From NCBI RefSeq assembly GCF_014645735.1, contig NZ_BMMH01000001.1, forward strand, positions 310,001-374,000: a DNA stretch of 64,000 bases, given 5' to 3'. Each line of letters opens with the position of its first letter. Within the stretch, counting starts at the first letter, position 1. Origin of the DNA: Nocardia jinanensis (lineage in GTDB: Bacteria > Actinomycetota > Actinomycetes > Mycobacteriales > Mycobacteriaceae). A program made the translations under genes and the position numbers. Shown here in pieces: positions 17,401-29,996 of the stretch. The notes beneath the pieces were generated by a model. It was not told the origin of the DNA, made no database searches, and was given only the letters and a program-made list of their open reading frames with translations.

Positions 17401-20400
17401 CGGGTGGTGCGCCTGGGAACGCACCGGGTTGAGCACCTCGACCAGCCGCTCGAACGGCAGATCCGCGTGACCGAACGCGTCGAGATCGGTATCACGCACG
17501 GTATCGAGCAGATCGGTGAAGCGGTCGTCGTGCGCCACCGGGGTCCGCAGGACCAGCGTGTTGACGAACATACCTATCATGCGGTCGAGTTCGGGCCGGC
17601 CACGCCCGGCGACCGGGGTCCCGACGGCGATATCGCCGACGCCGGTCATCCGGTGCAGCAGTACCGCCAGCGCGGCGTGCAGCACCATGAACAGGCTCAC
17701 ATTGTGGCGCGCGGCGAGAGCGCGCAATTCCCGGTGTACCTCGGCGTCGACCCGCTGTTCCACCGTGCCACCGCGGTAGGACGGAACCGGCGGGCGCGGA
17801 CGATCGGCGGGAACCGCGAGCAGTTCGGGCAGCCCTTCCAACCGGGTACGCCAGTAGTCGAGCTGGCGGCGGATCGGCGCGGTGGGATCGGCCTCGTCGC
17901 CGAGCAGATCCTGCTGCCACAGCGTGTAGTCGACGTACTGGAGCTGCTCGGTATCGGGCCGCGGATCCGCGCCGAGCCGGATCGCCCGGTAGGCCGCCGC
18001 CACATCGGCGGCGAGCGGTTCCAGCGACCAGCCGTCCATCGCGATGTGGTGCACCACGAGAACCAGGATGTGCTCATCCGGCGCCACAACGAAAAGCGCT
18101 GCCCGCAAAGGTATTTCAGAGGACAGATCGAATCCGGGGGTGATGAACCGCTCGATCGCGGCGCCATGGCCCGCGTCACCGGCCGGCGGTGTCCGCAGGG
18201 CGACAGCGGCTTCGGCGGCGTCGAGCACCACCTGGGCGGGCTCCCCGCCGATCTCCGGGAACACCGTGCGCAGGGTTTCGTGCTGTTCCTGCAACAGGTG
18301 CAGCGCGCGGCGCAACGCGGCGTGATCGAGCGGACCGCGCAGCCGCAGCACCACCGGGATGTTGTAGGCACCACCGTCCGCGCCACCGAAACGGTTGAGG
18401 AACCACAATCGCTGCTGGGCAGCCGACAGCGGGATCCGCTCGGGCCGTTCCCGGCGCACCAGCGCGGCCCCGGTACCGGCTGTCTCACCATCGAGGCGCG
18501 CCGCGAGTTCGGCGACCGTCGGTGCGGCGAACACCACGCGCACCGGCAGCCGTACGCCGGTGGCGGCGTCGATCCGGCCCACCAGCTGGGTGGCCAGCAG
18601 CGAGTTGCCGCCGATATCGAAGAAACTCTCGTCCGCGTCGGCGATCACGGCGCCCACCAGTTCGCCCATGATCGCGGCGACCCGGCGTTCGGTATCCGAA
18701 CCGAGCGCGCGGCCGGGTGCGGTCGCGAGCAGGGCCCGGGGCTCGGGCAGCGCGGCGATATCCAGTTTGCCGACCGGGGTCAGCGGGATCTCGTCGAGCA
18801 ACGTGAACGCGGCCGGGACCATATGCCGGGGCAGGCGCCGGTTCAGATGATCGCGCAGTTCTTCGGGTTCGGGCCGGTGCTCGGGGTCGGCCGGATGCAC
18901 ATAGGCGACCAGCCGGTCCGAATCGCCGAGCCGGCGCACCTCGACATGGGCGAAATGCACCGCCGGATGGGCAGCGAGCGCGTCGGCGATCTCGCCGAGC
19001 TCGATCCGGAACCCGCGCATCTTCACCTGGTTGTCGCTGCGGCCCAGATAGCGCAGGCCACCTTCACGCGACCAGCGCACGATGTCACCGGTGCGGTAGA
19101 GCCGGGCACCGGCCGGTCCGTAGGGGTCGGCGACGAACCGGGCCGCGGTGAGCCCGAACCGCTCGTGATACCCGCGAGCCAGCCCGGGGCCGGCCAGATA
19201 GAGCTCACCGGGCACCCCCGTGGGCACCGGACGCAGGCGTTCGTCGAGCACCAGGGCGCGGGTCCCGCGAATCAGTCCGCCCAGTTCGGCGGGGCGGTCC
19301 AGGGCGACCGGTGTCACCGAGACGACGACGGTGGTTTCGGTGGGCCCGTAGGCGTTGAACATGCGCCGGCCGGGCGCCCAGCGCGCCACCAGTTCCGGGC
19401 CGAGATGCTCACCGCCGACCATCAGAGCCCGCAGCGCGGGCAACGGCCAGCGCTCGTGGTCGATGGTGGCGAGCGCGGCCGGGGTGATGAAGGTGTGCGT
19501 GACCTCGGCGCGGGTCATGAGCTCGGCCAGTTCGTCACCGCCGTAGACCTCCGGCGGCGCGATCACCATGGCGGCGCCGGCGCCGATCGCGAGCAGCAGG
19601 TCCAGGACCGCCGCGTCGAAACTCGGCGAGGAGAAGTGCAGGGTACGCGCGGCCGGGTTCACCGCCATGCGGTCCCGGAACTCGTCGGCGAGATCGGCGA
19701 GCGAGCCGTGGGTCGCGGTGACGCCTTTGGGCTTTCCGGTGGAACCGGAGGTATAGATGAGATAGGCCGCGTCGGTGACCCGGACCGGGCGCATGCGGTC
19801 GCGGTCTGTCACCGGATCCGCGGGCTCACCGCCGATCTCGCTACGGCCGGCCGGGGAATCCAGTAGCAGCCAGTCGATCTCCGCGCCGCCCGCCGTGCGC
19901 AACCGTTCGGCGTGACCGGTCCGGGTGATGCCGGCCGAGCAGCCGGAGTCGGCGAGCATATGCGTGACCCGCTCGGCCGGATAGTTGGGGTCCACCGGTA
20001 CGAACGCGGCCCCGGATTTGGCGATGGCGAGCATCGCCGTCACCGAGTCCGCGGACCGGGTGAGACCCAGTGCGACCTTGTCGCCGGTACCTAGCCCGCG
20101 CCGGATCAACGCGCGCGCCAGTCGATTGGCGCGACGGTCGAGTTCGGCGTAGGTGAGCACCGTATCGTCCTCGTACAGCGCCGGGCGGGGGCCGTGCGCG
20201 AGCGCGGTGGCCCCGAACAGCGCGCCCAGGGTGCGCGGGATCCCGGGGACGGGGCCGCGCGCCGGGCACAACATGTTGTGTTCGGTATCGGTGCGGGTGT
20301 CGATATCGCCCACCGGGACAGTGGGCCGCGCGGCGATCGCGGCGAGCACCCGGATGAAACGATCCGCCAGGATCTCTACGGTCGCCGCGTCGAACAGTTC

Positions 20401-23400
20401 ATCGGCGTAGACGAATTCGAGTTCGCCGGCGGCGATATCCCCGGCGCGCAGTTCCAGATCGAATTTGGCGCGCGCGATATCGAGCGCGGCCGCGTCCACC
20501 GACAACCCGGGTAGTTCCAGCGTGGGCACGGGGGTGTCCTGCACGGTGAGCGCGACCTGGAACAGCGGGTGGCGGCCGGTGGCGCGGGGGTCGTGTCCGA
20601 GTGCGGCCACCACCTGCTCGAACGGGATATCGGAGTGCGCGAGGGCGGCCAATTCGGTATCCCGGTCCGCGCGTAGCAGATCGGTGAACGGGCGAGCGGG
20701 GTCGACCTCCGAGCGCAGCACGAGGGTATTGACGAACATCCCGACCAACTCGTCGAGCTTGCGATCGGCCCGGCCGGCGACGGGTGTACCGATGGCGATA
20801 TCGCGACCGCCGGTGACCGAGCGCAACAGCACCGCCAGCGCCGAACGCAGCAGCATGAACGAGCTCACGCCCTGGGCACGGACCACCTCCGCGAGTGCGC
20901 TGCGCACCGGCTCGGGAATACCCCGGCGTACCGAGGCGGCGGTGTGCTCGGGTTCGGCGGGCCGGGGCCGGTCGTAGGGCAGCGGTAGTTCGTCGGGCAG
21001 GCCCGCGAGCTGCTCTCGCCAGTAGCCGAGCTGACGCGCGGCGAGGCTGTCCGAATCGCTTTCGTCTCCGAGATGTTCGCGCTGCCAGAGGCCGAAATCG
21101 GCGTACTGCACCGCCGGCGGCGACCATTGCGGTTCTTCCCCGGTACGCCGGGCTTGATAGGCCACGGCCAGATCACGGGTCAGCGGGGCCAGCGACCAGC
21201 CGTCGGCGGCGATGTGGTGAACCACCACACCGAGCCGATACCGGTCCGTGCCGGTACGCAGCAGTGTCGCCCGCAACGGTGTACCCGCGCTGAGGTCGAA
21301 CCCGGTGGTGGCCGATTCCCGCAGCGCGGCTTCGGCCCCGGCCGGATCGGTCTCCCGCAGTTCCAGCGCGGGCAGCGCCCACGCGGCCGGGAGGATCCGC
21401 TGGTGGGCGCCCGCACCGTCGTCGGGGAAGACAGTGCGCAGCACCTCGTGCCGTTCGACGATATCGCCGAGCGCGGCCCGTAGCGCCGGGATATCCAGGC
21501 TGCCCTCGATATCGAGGACGAAGGCGATGTTGTACGCACTGGACTCGGGTGCGAACCGGTTCAGGAACCACAGCCGCTGCTGCGGCAGCGACAACGGCAA
21601 TCGCTGCGGTCGCGGATCGTAGGCGGCCAGCGGAACCCGGGCGGTGGCCGGAGTGCGCAGGAGTTGTTCGGTCAGCGCCGCGACGGTCGGGGACTCGAAC
21701 ACGGTGCGCACCGGCAGGTCCACCCCGAACCGCTCGTAGAGCGCGCCCACCAGCCGGGTCGCCAGCAGCGAGTTGCCGCCCATATCGAAGAACCCGTCCT
21801 CGGCACCGGTGACCTCGCACCCCAGCACTTCGGCGAAGACCTCGGCGACTCGGCGTTCGGCCTCGGTGGCGGGTGCGCGGGAGGTGGTCGCCGCGGGCAG
21901 GAAGACCGGTTCGGGCAACGCCTTGCGATCGAGCTTGCCCGACGGCGCCTTCGGGAACTCCGGCAGCACGGTGACAGCGTCGGGGACCATATACCCGGGC
22001 AGTTGCCCGCGCGCGGTCGCCCGTACCTCGACGGGGTCCAGACCGGCGTCGGCGACGATATAGGCCGCCAGCCGCTGCCGGGCGTGCGCGTCGGTGTGCA
22101 CGACGGTCAGCGCGGACCGTACCCCGGGATGGCCGCGCAGCACATGGTCGATCTCCGACAGTTCGATGCGGAAGCCGCGGAGTTTCACCTGATCGTCGGC
22201 GCGGCCCAGGAACCGGAGCCGCCCGGAGCGGTCGGCCACCACCAGATCGCCTGTGCGGTACATCCGTTCGCCGCGCCGGCCGTACGGATTGGGGACGAAA
22301 CGGGTCGCGGTCAGGCCGTGCCGGCCCAGATAGCCGCGGGCCACACCTGGTCCCGAGACGTACAGTTCGCCCGGGGTGCCGGGCGGTACCGGTCGCAACC
22401 GGGAATCCAGCAGGAACAACCGCATACCGCGTACCGGATGTCCCAGCGGAACCGGGCGGCCGGGGCGCATGGGTCCGGACATGGTGGCGGCCACCGTGGC
22501 CTCGGACGGGCCGTACATATTGTGCATGCGGTACCGGTCGGCCCAGGTCGCCACCAGTTCGGGACTGCACGCCTCGCCACCCACCATGACGGTGCGCAGA
22601 TGCTCCGGCCCCGCCGGGTCGACCGTGGCCAGGGCGGCGGGTGTGACGAAGGCGTGGGTGACGGCTTCGGTGCGCAGCAGGTCGGTGAGTTCGCCGCCGC
22701 CGTAGATATCCGGCGGCGCGATCACCACGGTCGCACCACAGGCGAACCCGAGCAGCAATTCGAGCACCGAGGCGTCGAAGCTCGGCGAAGAGAAGTGCAG
22801 GGTCCGTGAATCCGGGGTGACGCCGAACAGGTAGCACTGTTCGGCGGCGAACGAGGCCAGCCCGGCATGGGTGACGACCACGGCTTTCGGAGTGCCGGTG
22901 GAACCGGAGGTGTAGATCAGGTAGGCCGGATGCGTGGTGCGCAGCGGGGTGATCCGATCGCGGTCTGTGACCGGCGCCGAAGATACTGCAGCACAATCAT
23001 TTTCGAACTCCGGCGAGCCGAGGATCAGCCACGATTCGACGGCGCCCGGTACCTCGGCCAGGGCGGGGACCTGGTCGAGACCGGTGACCCCGAGCCGGGC
23101 ACGGGAATCGGTGAGCATATGCGCGATCCGCTCCGGCGGATAGCCGGGGTCGACCGGCACGTACGCGGCGCCTGTTTTGGCGACCGCCCAGATCGCGGTG
23201 AGCGCGTCCAGGCCACGCGGTAGCGCCAGCGCGACCACTGTCTCGGGTCCGGCGCCCTGCTCGATCAGTAGTCGCGCCACCTGATTGGCGCGTTCGTCCA
23301 GCTCCCGATAGGTAGTGTCCCTGCCCAGGTAGCGAACGGCGACCCCGTCGGGATCGCGTACCGCGGACCGGCCGAGCAGCTCGGCCAGTACGACCGGCGG

Positions 23401-26400
23401 TTCGGCGGGACCACCGGCCAGCGGGACCAGATTGCCGCGCTCCCGACGCTCCAGCACCTCGATATCACCGACGGGGCGCCGGGGATCACCCACCGCCGCG
23501 TCCAGGACGGCGACGAACCTGCGCGCGATCGCGGCGACCGTCCGCTCGTCGAACACATCTGTCGCGTAACCGATCTCGGCATGCAGTTCGCCACCGGTGT
23601 TGTCGTCGTGCACCTCGAGCTGAAGATCGAACTTCGCGACGGCGCCGTCGAGCGGAAGGATCTCGGTACGCACCCCCGGTAGCTCCAGTTCGAGTTCGCC
23701 GGCGTTGTCGTAGGACAGCATCACCTGGAAAAGCGGATGACGTGCCCCGGAGCGTTCCGGGTTCACCACCTCGACCAGCCGCTCGAACGGTACGTCGGCA
23801 TTGGCGAAGGCGTTCAGATCGGTCTCCCGGACGATATCGAGCATCCGGTCGAAATCGGCACCGGGATCGACCTCGGTGCGCAGGACCAGGGTGTTGACGA
23901 ACATCCCGACCAATTCGTCCAGGGCCGGATCGGTACGGCCCGCGATGGGGGTGCCGATCACGATATCGGTGCTACCGCAGATCCGGGCCAGCAGTGTGGC
24001 CAACGCGGCGTGTACCACCATGAACATGCTGGCCCCGCGCGCGGCGGCCAGTTCGGCTGCCGCACGGCGGGTTCCGGCCGGAATGGTGAACGCGACCCGG
24101 CCGCCCCCGGTGGAGCGGCGCACCTGACGCGGCCGGTCCAGCGGGAGGTCGAGCTGATCGGGTAGGCCGGCGAGTTCGGCCCGCCAGTGGATGACCTGCC
24201 GGCTGAGGGCGCTCGCGGGGTCCGATTCGTCCCCGAGTAGTTCCCGCTGCCACAGCGCGAAATCCGCGTACTGCACCGGCAACGGGGTCCACTGCGGCGC
24301 CCGGCCGGCCGCCCGCGCCTCGATCGCGGAGGTCAGGTCCCGAGCCAGCGGCGCGACCGACCAGCCGTCACCGCAGATGTGGTGGAGCACCATGACGAGG
24401 ACATGGCAATCGTTGTCGGTAGCGTACAGCGCCACCCGCACCGGGATATCGCTGCGCAGATCGAACGGGCGCGAGACGAATTCCGTGACCAGACCGGTGA
24501 TCTCGGTGCTGTCGGCGGCGATCACTTCGAGCGCCCGACCGATCTCGGCGACCGGATGGATCCGCTGGTACGGGCCTTCGCCGGAATCGGGGAAGGTGGT
24601 GCGCAGGCTCTCGTGTCGTTCCAGTACATCCAGCAGCCCGGCCTCCAGCGCCTCGGTATCGAGGATGCCGTCCAGCTGGATCGCCAGCGGCATGTTGTAG
24701 GCGGCGGCGTGCTCGGCGAAACGGTTCAGGATCCACAGCCGCTGCTGGGCGGGGGACAGCGGGATCCGGTCGGGCCGGGCCACCGGAACCAGCTGCGGTG
24801 AGGCGAGGTCCGGTTCGTGTACCGAGAACCGGTCGGTCAGCTCGGCGATGGTGCCGGCCTCGAACAGATCGCGGATGGTCAGTGCGGTACCGAGCGCGGT
24901 GTTGATCCGCGCGACCGCCCGGGCTGCCACCAGCGAATTCCCGCCCAGTTCGAAGAACCCGTCGTCGATACCGACTTCCGGGACGCCCAGGAGTCCGGCG
25001 AATATGGTGGCCAGCGCTTCTTCTACCTCATTACGCGGTGCCGTACGGGCGCGCTGTTCGGAGGGGACGGGGGCCGGAAGCGCCGCCCGATCGATCTTGC
25101 CGTTGCTGTTGAGCGGCATTTCGTCGAGCACGGTCACCGTGGCGGGCACCATGTACCCGGGCAGCGAGCGGGCCAGACCCGCCCGGACCACCTCGGGGTC
25201 GAGGTCGGCCGCACCGCGGGCCACCACATAGGCGGCCAGCTGATCGCCGGCGGGGGCACGGTATGCGACGCAGAGGGCGCGGGCTATCCGGGTATCGGCC
25301 AGCAGCGCGGATTCGATCTCGCCGAGTTCGATCCGCAGACCGCGGATCTTGACCTGGAAATCGGTGCGTCCCAGGTATTCCAGAACTCCGCGACGGCTGC
25401 CCTCGGCGCCGAGCTGCCATCGGGCCAGGTCTCCGGTGCGATACATCCGCGCGCCGGGGGTGAACGGATCGGCGACGAACCGTTCGGCGGTCAGCGACGC
25501 CTGCCCGAGGTAGCCGCGGGCCAGTTGGATACCGGACAGGTACAGCTCACCCACTGCTCCGGGCGCGACCGGGCGCAATGCCGCGTCCAGGACATAGGTG
25601 CGGGTGTTCCACACCGGCGAACCGATGGGGACCACATCGGGTTCGGGCGGGCAGTGCCAGTAGGTGACATCTACCGCGGCCTCGGTGGGTCCGTACAGGT
25701 TGTACAGCTGCGGACCCCGCAGCGCGGCGTGGAAATCGCGCACGGTCGCCGGGGGCAGCGCCTCACCGCTACAGAACACCCGGCGCAGCGAGACACAATC
25801 GCCTACTTCGGTATCGGTGACGAACACCGAGAGCATCGACGGAACGAAATGTGCTGTGGTAACGCGCTTCTCGCGGATCACGCGGGCAAGGTAGGCCGGA
25901 TCGCGGTGGCCGTCCGGGCGCGCCAGCACCAGCCGGGCGCCGGTCTGCAGCGGCCAGAAGAACTCCCATACCGAGACATCGAAGGTCGCCGGGGTCTTCT
26001 GCAATACGGCATCGGTGTGGTCGAGCGGGTATTCGTGCTGCATCCACCGGAGCCGGTTCACGATCGCCTCGTGGGTGATACCGACCCCCTTGGGGGTGCC
26101 GGTGGAACCGGAGGTGAACAGCAGATAGGCGAGATGGTCACCGCGCAACGGCGAGATACGGTCGGCATCGGTGACGGGTGCGGAATCGAACCCGGCGAGT
26201 GCGACGGTATCGACCGCGATCAGATCGGCGTTGCCGGGCAGTTCGAGACCGTCCCGCGCGGCGACCAGCAGTGCCACCGGACGTGCCCGGGCCACGATCC
26301 CCTCCAGCCGTGCGACCGGATGCTCGGGGTCCAGCGGGAGATAGGAGGCCCCGGTCTTGATCACGGCGTACATCGCGACCACCAGTTCGAGGCTGCGCCG

Positions 26401-27987
26401 CAGGCACAGCCCGACCACCTGTTCCGGTCCGGCGCCCGCCGCGATCAGTAGCCGGGCCAACCGGTTCGCACGGTCGTCGAGTTCGCGATAGGTCAGCGCC
26501 GCACCCTCGAACTCCAGCGCCACGGCATCCGGGCACTGTTCCACCTGCGCGGCGAAGATACTTGCCAGCGTGCCGGATTCGGCCGGTTCGGCCGTATCGT
26601 TCCAGGTGTGCAGTACCTGCCGCTGTTCGGTTTCGGTGAGAACGGGCAGTTCCCGGACAACGGTGTCCACCTCGGTGGTGAGGAAGCGATCCACGAAGTT
26701 CAGGAACCGGCGGTGATGGGCCTCGACCTCGGTCTCGCTGTAGAGCAGCGGGTTGGCCTCGAAGTCGAGGTGGGCCCGGCCGCCGTCGCCGGTGTACAGG
26801 TTGACCGAGAGATCCTCGACCGGCCCGGTGGCGAGCACGTGCGCCGATACCTCGAGTTCGGCGAACCGCAGCGGCCGGCTGAACAGCATGATGTTGATCA
26901 TCGGGCCGAAGAACCCGCGGGTGTCGCGGTCGTAACCGCAATCGCGGCGGATATCGTCGTGCCGGTAGCGCTGATGGCGTAGGGCCCCGGTGATCTGGCG
27001 TTCCACCGCCCGCACCACATCCTCGACGGTGGTATCGGGCTCGAACCGGATCCGCAGCGGCACCACATTCGACACCACTCCGGCGGACCGGCGCAGCGAG
27101 ACCGTGGTGCGCGCCGATACCGGCAGGCTCAATACCACGTCGTTCTCCCCGGTCATGGACCGGACGTAGCAAGCCATGGCCGCGGCGAACAGGATCGGGT
27201 TGGAGGCGTTGCGCTGCGCGGCGGCCGCCGTGACGGCCGCTTCAGTGGTTTCGCTGAGGACCGCGGTGGCCAACCGTCGGCCCGCGTCCACCGTGGCCGG
27301 CGGATTGGTGACCGTGGACAGGCTCACGACCTGTCCCGCGCCGTCGAGGATCTCGCTCCAGTAGGCGCGATCGTTGTCGAACCGCTGCGAGTTCCGGTAC
27401 TCGTTCTCCCCCGCGTACAGCTCGGCCAGCGGTGTGGCACGCGAAACCGCCGGTTCCCGGGATTCGTAATAGGCGGTGTAGATCTCCGAGGTCCGGACCA
27501 GCCCGTTCATCGCCGCATAGCCGTCGACGACGATGTGATGGGCCCGCGCATACCAGATGTAGTCGCGGTCGCCGGTGCGCAGCACGGCGTTGAAGACGAG
27601 CGGATCGTGCTCGAAATCGATGGGAGTGCGCGCGTCTTCCTTCATCCATTCCAGCGCGGCCTTGTGCGGGTCCGCCTCGGACCGCAGATCCAGTCGTGCC
27701 CAGCCGGGCCGCATGGTCGGGTCGATCACCTGATGGGGTACCCCGTCGATCTGCACGATGCGCTGCAACCCGACCTCGGTCTCCATCCCGAAACGCTCGA
27801 TCGCGTACAGCAGCAGACCCGGATCCAGCTCACCATGGAACTCCACGTATTCGACGATGACGAGGGGGATATCCGGCTGGATTCGCTGGGCATACCACAT
27901 CGCCGTCTGTGCGGGTGTGAGCGGAAACGGTTCGGCCGAAAGTTCGGCCGGCGAACTGCTATCGACCCCAGTGGCCGACGATCTCAT
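14443..27987 (-). CDS. four-module nonribosomal peptide synthetase, EntF/DhbF-like first module and thioesterase
   Basis: The 4,514-residue chain reads C-A-PCP four times, then TE. Condensation active sites HHxxxDG are at about residues 150, 1202, 2257 and 3313. The phosphopantetheine serines in GGNSL lie near 1018, 2073, 3129 and 4188, and the TE nucleophile GWSLGG near 4322. There are no epimerase or methylase domains. The first C domain (HHIVVDGYA) and the TE ([16 protein letters not shown]) resemble EntF/DhbF, so chain start probably uses an acyl or aryl group supplied in trans. By eye the A1 pocket code is DVWHFSLVDK, identical to EntF (serine). A2, A3 and A4 read DALFMGMVAK, DALFMGAVVK and DALFLGVIVK, closest to hydrophobic (leucine-like) codes. 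The expected product is acyl-Ser-X-X-X, released by the TE, possibly cyclised on Ser. No MbtH-like gene is in the window. ATG 27987 follows GGAG; TTG 27990 is an alternative. Confidence 0.95.
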   Translation of the reverse strand: MRSSATGVDSSSPAELSAEPFPLTPAQTAMWYAQRIQPDIPLVIVEYVEFHGELDPGLLLYAIERFGMETEVGLQRIVQIDGVPHQVIDPTMRPGWARLDLRSEADPHKAALEWMKEDARTPIDFEHDPLVFNAVLRTGDRDYIWYARAHHIVVDGYAAMNGLVRTSEIYTAYYESREPAVSRATPLAELYAGENEYRNSQRFDNDRAYWSEILDGAGQVVSLSTVTNPPATVDAGRRLATAVLSETTEAAVTAAAAQRNASNPILFAAAMACYVRSMTGENDVVLSLPVSARTTVSLRRSAGVVSNVVPLRIRFEPDTTVEDVVRAVERQITGALRHQRYRHDDIRRDCGYDRDTRGFFGPMINIMLFSRPLRFAELEVSAHVLATGPVEDLSVNLYTGDGGRAHLDFEANPLLYSETEVEAHHRRFLNFVDRFLTTEVDTVVRELPVLTETEQRQVLHTWNDTAEPAESGTLASIFAAQVEQCPDAVALEFEGAALTYRELDDRANRLARLLIAAGAGPEQVVGLCLRRSLELVVAMYAVIKTGASYLPLDPEHPVARLEGIVARARPVALLVAARDGLELPGNADLIAVDTVALAGFDSAPVTDADRISPLRGDHLAYLLFTSGSTGTPKGVGITHEAIVNRLRWMQHEYPLDHTDAVLQKTPATFDVSVWEFFWPLQTGARLVLARPDGHRDPAYLARVIREKRVTTAHFVPSMLSVFVTDTEVGDCVSLRRVFCSGEALPPATVRDFHAALRGPQLYNLYGPTEAAVDVTYWHCPPEPDVVPIGSPVWNTRTYVLDAALRPVAPGAVGELYLSGIQLARGYLGQASLTAERFVADPFTPGARMYRTGDLARWQLGAEGSRRGVLEYLGRTDFQVKIRGLRIELGEIESALLADTRIARALCVAYRAPAGDQLAAYVVARGAADLDPEVVRAGLARSLPGYMVPATVTVLDEMPLNSNGKIDRAALPAPVPSEQRARTAPRNEVEEALATIFAGLLGVPEVGIDDGFFELGGNSLVAARAVARINTALGTALTIRDLFEAGTIAELTDRFSVHEPDLASPQLVPVARPDRIPLSPAQQRLWILNRFAEHAAAYNMPLAIQLDGILDTEALEAGLLDVLERHESLRTTFPDSGEGPYQRIHPVAEIGRALEVIAADSTEITGLVTEFVSRPFDLRSDIPVRVALYATDNDCHVLVMVLHHICGDGWSVAPLARDLTSAIEARAAGRAPQWTPLPVQYADFALWQRELLGDESDPASALSRQVIHWRAELAGLPDQLDLPLDRPRQVRRSTGGGRVAFTIPAGTRRAAAELAAARGASMFMVVHAALATLLARICGSTDIVIGTPIAGRTDPALDELVGMFVNTLVLRTEVDPGADFDRMLDIVRETDLNAFANADVPFERLVEVVNPERSGARHPLFQVMLSYDNAGELELELPGVRTEILPLDGAVAKFDLQLEVHDDNTGGELHAEIGYATDVFDERTVAAIARRFVAVLDAAVGDPRRPVGDIEVLERRERGNLVPLAGGPAEPPVVLAELLGRSAVRDPDGVAVRYLGRDTTYRELDERANQVARLLIEQGAGPETVVALALPRGLDALTAIWAVAKTGAAYVPVDPGYPPERIAHMLTDSRARLGVTGLDQVPALAEVPGAVESWLILGSPEFENDCAAVSSAPVTDRDRITPLRTTHPAYLIYTSGSTGTPKAVVVTHAGLASFAAEQCYLFGVTPDSRTLHFSSPSFDASVLELLLGFACGATVVIAPPDIYGGGELTDLLRTEAVTHAFVTPAALATVDPAGPEHLRTVMVGGEACSPELVATWADRYRMHNMYGPSEATVAATMSGPMRPGRPVPLGHPVRGMRLFLLDSRLRPVPPGTPGELYVSGPGVARGYLGRHGLTATRFVPNPYGRRGERMYRTGDLVVADRSGRLRFLGRADDQVKLRGFRIELSEIDHVLRGHPGVRSALTVVHTDAHARQRLAAYIVADAGLDPVEVRATARGQLPGYMVPDAVTVLPEFPKAPSGKLDRKALPEPVFLPAATTSRAPATEAERRVAEVFAEVLGCEVTGAEDGFFDMGGNSLLATRLVGALYERFGVDLPVRTVFESPTVAALTEQLLRTPATARVPLAAYDPRPQRLPLSLPQQRLWFLNRFAPESSAYNIAFVLDIEGSLDIPALRAALGDIVERHEVLRTVFPDDGAGAHQRILPAAWALPALELRETDPAGAEAALRESATTGFDLSAGTPLRATLLRTGTDRYRLGVVVHHIAADGWSLAPLTRDLAVAYQARRTGEEPQWSPPAVQYADFGLWQREHLGDESDSDSLAARQLGYWREQLAGLPDELPLPYDRPRPAEPEHTAASVRRGIPEPVRSALAEVVRAQGVSSFMLLRSALAVLLRSVTGGRDIAIGTPVAGRADRKLDELVGMFVNTLVLRSEVDPARPFTDLLRADRDTELAALAHSDIPFEQVVAALGHDPRATGRHPLFQVALTVQDTPVPTLELPGLSVDAAALDIARAKFDLELRAGDIAAGELEFVYADELFDAATVEILADRFIRVLAAIAARPTVPVGDIDTRTDTEHNMLCPARGPVPGIPRTLGALFGATALAHGPRPALYEDDTVLTYAELDRRANRLARALIRRGLGTGDKVALGLTRSADSVTAMLAIAKSGAAFVPVDPNYPAERVTHMLADSGCSAGITRTGHAERLRTAGGAEIDWLLLDSPAGRSEIGGEPADPVTDRDRMRPVRVTDAAYLIYTSGSTGKPKGVTATHGSLADLADEFRDRMAVNPAARTLHFSSPSFDAAVLDLLLAIGAGAAMVIAPPEVYGGDELAELMTRAEVTHTFITPAALATIDHERWPLPALRALMVGGEHLGPELVARWAPGRRMFNAYGPTETTVVVSVTPVALDRPAELGGLIRGTRALVLDERLRPVPTGVPGELYLAGPGLARGYHERFGLTAARFVADPYGPAGARLYRTGDIVRWSREGGLRYLGRSDNQVKMRGFRIELGEIADALAAHPAVHFAHVEVRRLGDSDRLVAYVHPADPEHRPEPEELRDHLNRRLPRHMVPAAFTLLDEIPLTPVGKLDIAALPEPRALLATAPGRALGSDTERRVAAIMGELVGAVIADADESFFDIGGNSLLATQLVGRIDAATGVRLPVRVVFAAPTVAELAARLDGETAGTGAALVRRERPERIPLSAAQQRLWFLNRFGGADGGAYNIPVVLRLRGPLDHAALRRALHLLQEQHETLRTVFPEIGGEPAQVVLDAAEAAVALRTPPAGDAGHGAAIERFITPGFDLSSEIPLRAALFVVAPDEHILVLVVHHIAMDGWSLEPLAADVAAAYRAIRLGADPRPDTEQLQYVDYTLWQQDLLGDEADPTAPIRRQLDYWRTRLEGLPELLAVPADRPRPPVPSYRGGTVEQRVDAEVHRELRALAARHNVSLFMVLHAALAVLLHRMTGVGDIAVGTPVAGRGRPELDRMIGMFVNTLVLRTPVAHDDRFTDLLDTVRDTDLDAFGHADLPFERLVEVLNPVRSQAHHPLFQVMLSVRDEPVRALELPGLSIEAMDIDAGIAKFDLQFTLTESRTADRSPDGISVSVNYSGDLFDEPTAARLNRRLVRLLAAIAADPSVVVGDLELLEPEEWSALAPLRRADPDQPCTLAEVFAAAVHTDRQAVALAGAGVEITYDALDRWSNRLARVLVGYGVGPETLVSLGIPRTVESVATVLAVTKTGAAFVPVDPGYPAARITHMLSDSGAALGLTLAEYRDQLPGEVRWLALDDSEVREQVLRASSAPITDADRIAPLRMDNPAYVIYTSGSTGTPKGVVVTHRGLSNFAAETAHRFDVRPGSRILHFATPSFDAAMLDLLFALGGSATLVLTPPGVVGGAELARVLIAERITHAFITTAALATVDPVGITDFQHVLVGGEALPAEVVARWAPGRNLHNVYGPTETTIVTVMSPPLVPGGPIPIGEPIRGVAAMVLDARLRPSPLGVTGELYLAGGALARGYHDRPGLTAQRFVANPYGKPGERMYRTGDLVRIRTAENGGPGGIEYVGRTDHQVKIRGFRIELGEIDAALSRHPAVEFSYTAGHDTAAGATALVSYVKAGPDTTAAELAAHVSELVPNYMVPQSIMMIDRLPLTPVGKLDRAALPEPVFTAAEGYRAPANAVEAALCEIFAEVLGVQRVGAGDGFFELGGNSLLATKVVARAREAGYELPMQLLFGESTPAALAARLGDGTAADAMELALAPLLPLRPDTGTGRPPLFCVHPAIGLAWCYAGLLAELPADQPVYGLQAPQASGNPGFGSIGEAAEHYIAHIRTVQPHGPYQLLGWSLGGLIAHEIAVRLQAEGEKVALLSMLDSYRLSDELATDAVPSVAEILGEFGGDLVPDGAEPTLAEAAELLRSRPGPFAALTLDHLERLYAGYADGTVQANGFSPGVFDGDLLFFAAATDPVNLAATDREPGAWLAFVTGAVHPHDIACTHAEMTTPESLAVIGPVLRMHLGGRTTVTDARAQPVVDTKESAQ

Positions 27988-27990
27988 CAA

Positions 27991-28362
27991 TCACTCCGTT
28001 CTACAGCTCGACACTCCCCGAACAGCCCACAACGGCCCGTACCGGCCGTGGGGGTGTGATTCACGACTGGTTATTCGGAGCATCACGTTGAATGGATTGC
28101 AGTCGAAACCGAATGGTTATCTGGAGCCGGAACAGCTATCGGACCACAGTGTCCGAATTCCGGTGCCCTGGTGACGCCGAGACGCGGAAGATCGCTTCAC
28201 TTCTGACCCGGCAGGCCGGGCGACTGCCTAGATACTACGCACAAAGGGCCAGCATGTTTACCCTTCGATACCAAAAATAAACACGGGGCAAATCGTGAGA
28301 ACCGCCGGCAGCCCGCGCGTCATCGCGGACCCGCCGGTCGCGACGAGAAACCGGTTCCGCGG
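27991..28362. other. NRPS promoter region, AT-richer than its surroundings
   Basis: This 372-bp gap between the NRPS start and the end of lnt holds no gene. It contains a relatively AT-rich patch (about 28215-28285) and an interrupted inverted repeat CGGAC-CACAGT-GTCCG at 28140-28155 that could be an operator. I found no IdeR/Fur-type 19-bp iron box. Confidence 0.5.
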
Positions 28363-29967
28363 TCAGTCCCGCGCGGGCGCCGTGGCGGTCTCGGCCCGCC
28401 GGCGGACTCGCCGCCCGACGATCGAGATCACCACACCGGCCACCGTCACGAACACGGCGACCAGTTCCGGCCAAGGCCCCAGCACCGTTGCCGGGGTGTG
28501 CGAACCGCGTAGCGGCACCTCGGCGACCAGTGCCTCGGGCACGAACAGCGCGCTCTCCTGCCGCACCGATCCGTCCGCGGCGATGATCGCGCTGACCCCC
28601 GAGGTGGCGGCCACGACCAGCGAGCGCCCGTGTTCGACCGCCCGCACCCTGGACATCGCAAGTTGCTGGTAAGTCATTTCACTTTCGCCGAAAGTCGCAT
28701 TGTTCGTCGGGACCGCGAGCAATTGCGCGTCCGAGTGCAGCGAATCCCGGAAAGCCCGGTCGAAAGCGACCTCATAACAGGTTGCCACCCCGATTTCCGT
28801 ACCTGCGGCCCGAATTGTTCCGTCGCCGTGACCCGGCACGAAGTACCCTGCCCTGTCCGCATAGTCCGAAAAGAGACGGAAGAATCCACGCATCGGCAGG
28901 TATTCGCCGAAAGGCTGTACTATTTTTTTGTCGTGGCGGTCTCCCGGACCGCTTTCCGCGGTCCAGACCATTACCGAATTGGTAGTGGTTCCGTCCCCGT
29001 TGACCAGCACCGCTCCCACCAGAATCGGTGCCGAGATGCGGCGTGCCGTCGCCGAAATGAGCGCCGCCGCGTCGGGATTGCGCAATGGGTCGATATCGGA
29101 GGAATTCTCGGGCCATACGACCACATCCGGGGCCGGAAACAGACCGGAAGTCACGTCGTCGGCCAGTTGTTCGGTCCGGCGGACATGATTGTCGAGGACG
29201 GCTCGACGCTGGGCGTTGAAATCCAGACCCAGCCGCGGCACGCTGCCCTGGATCGCGGCCACGGTGATGGTCCGGTCCCCCTCCATCGGACCGGGCAGTG
29301 TCGCGCCGAGTCCGAGCCCGGCCGCGGCGAGCAGCACACAGGTCGACGCCGCGGCCGCGGTGGCCACCCGCCCGCCGCGCGGGGAACCCGATTCCCGGAG
29401 CAACCCGAGCACCACCGCCGCCCCGCAGGTGCCGCTGAGCGCGACGGCGAAACTCACCAGAGGCGCGCCGCCGTAGGCGGCCAGCGGCAGAAACCAACCG
29501 TCGGCCTGACCGAACGCCAATCGCCCCCAGGGAAACCCACCGAAGGGGAAGCTGGACCGGCCCCATTCCGCGGCCGTCCAGGCCAGGGCCAGCCACAGCG
29601 GCCATCCCGGCAACCGGCCGAGTATCCGGCCGAGCACCCCGAACAGGCCCAGATACACCGCGCACGCGGTGGACAGGGCCAGCCACGGCAGCGGACCCAC
29701 GTAGATCCCGGTCCACGGCAGGAGCGGCAGGAAGAAGCCGAGTCCGGCGAGGAAGCCGTAACCGAAACCGGAACGCAAACCGGTCCCGCTGCGCACGATC
29801 AGGGTGAGCAGCGCGATTCCGGCGGGTGCGAGGAACCACCACGGCCGCGGCGGGAAACTGCCGAACAGCAGTACACCGGCGAATACCGCGGCCACCGACC
29901 GCACCACCACCGGGTAGCGAGTGAGCCCGCCGGTCCACCGGATCGCCGCACTGTCACCCTGGTTCAC
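28363..29967 (-). CDS. lnt: apolipoprotein N-acyltransferase
   Basis: The 534-residue membrane enzyme adds the third acyl chain to the N-terminal cysteine of lipoproteins. About six N-terminal helices (from VAAVFAGVLLFGSFPP) precede a nitrilase-fold domain. The catalytic triad is visible as E287 (VVWPENSSD), K347 (HDKKIVQPFGEYLP) and C397 (VATCYEVAFD), with spacing close to E. coli Lnt. GTG 29967 with AGGA upstream is chosen; the longer open frame upstream is shadow sequence of the amidohydrolase. It follows the amidohydrolase by 29 bp, so the two are probably co-transcribed. In mycobacteria lnt is fused or adjacent to ppm1; here the NRPS operon lies on that side instead. Confidence 0.94.
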   Translation of the reverse strand: MNQGDSAAIRWTGGLTRYPVVVRSVAAVFAGVLLFGSFPPRPWWFLAPAGIALLTLIVRSGTGLRSGFGYGFLAGLGFFLPLLPWTGIYVGPLPWLALSTACAVYLGLFGVLGRILGRLPGWPLWLALAWTAAEWGRSSFPFGGFPWGRLAFGQADGWFLPLAAYGGAPLVSFAVALSGTCGAAVVLGLLRESGSPRGGRVATAAAASTCVLLAAAGLGLGATLPGPMEGDRTITVAAIQGSVPRLGLDFNAQRRAVLDNHVRRTEQLADDVTSGLFPAPDVVVWPENSSDIDPLRNPDAAALISATARRISAPILVGAVLVNGDGTTTNSVMVWTAESGPGDRHDKKIVQPFGEYLPMRGFFRLFSDYADRAGYFVPGHGDGTIRAAGTEIGVATCYEVAFDRAFRDSLHSDAQLLAVPTNNATFGESEMTYQQLAMSRVRAVEHGRSLVVAATSGVSAIIAADGSVRQESALFVPEALVAEVPLRGSHTPATVLGPWPELVAVFVTVAGVVISIVGRRVRRRAETATAPARD

Positions 29968-29996
29968 TACTGGTTCCTGTTCCGCTCGAGCCGAGA

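Noticed and set aside
17014-19866. A 950-codon open frame on the plus strand
   Set aside because: It lies fully opposite the NRPS. Its composition and lack of any family motif are those of an antisense shadow of a high-GC gene.
14443-27987. Epimerisation domains or D-residue formation
   Set aside because: No E domain motifs are present. Dual C/E assignment of C2-C4 could not be decided by eye.
27991-28362. Iron (IdeR/Fur) box expected if the NRPS makes a siderophore
   Set aside because: No 19-bp TTAGGTTAGGCTAACCTAA-like site was found on either strand, so iron control is not claimed.
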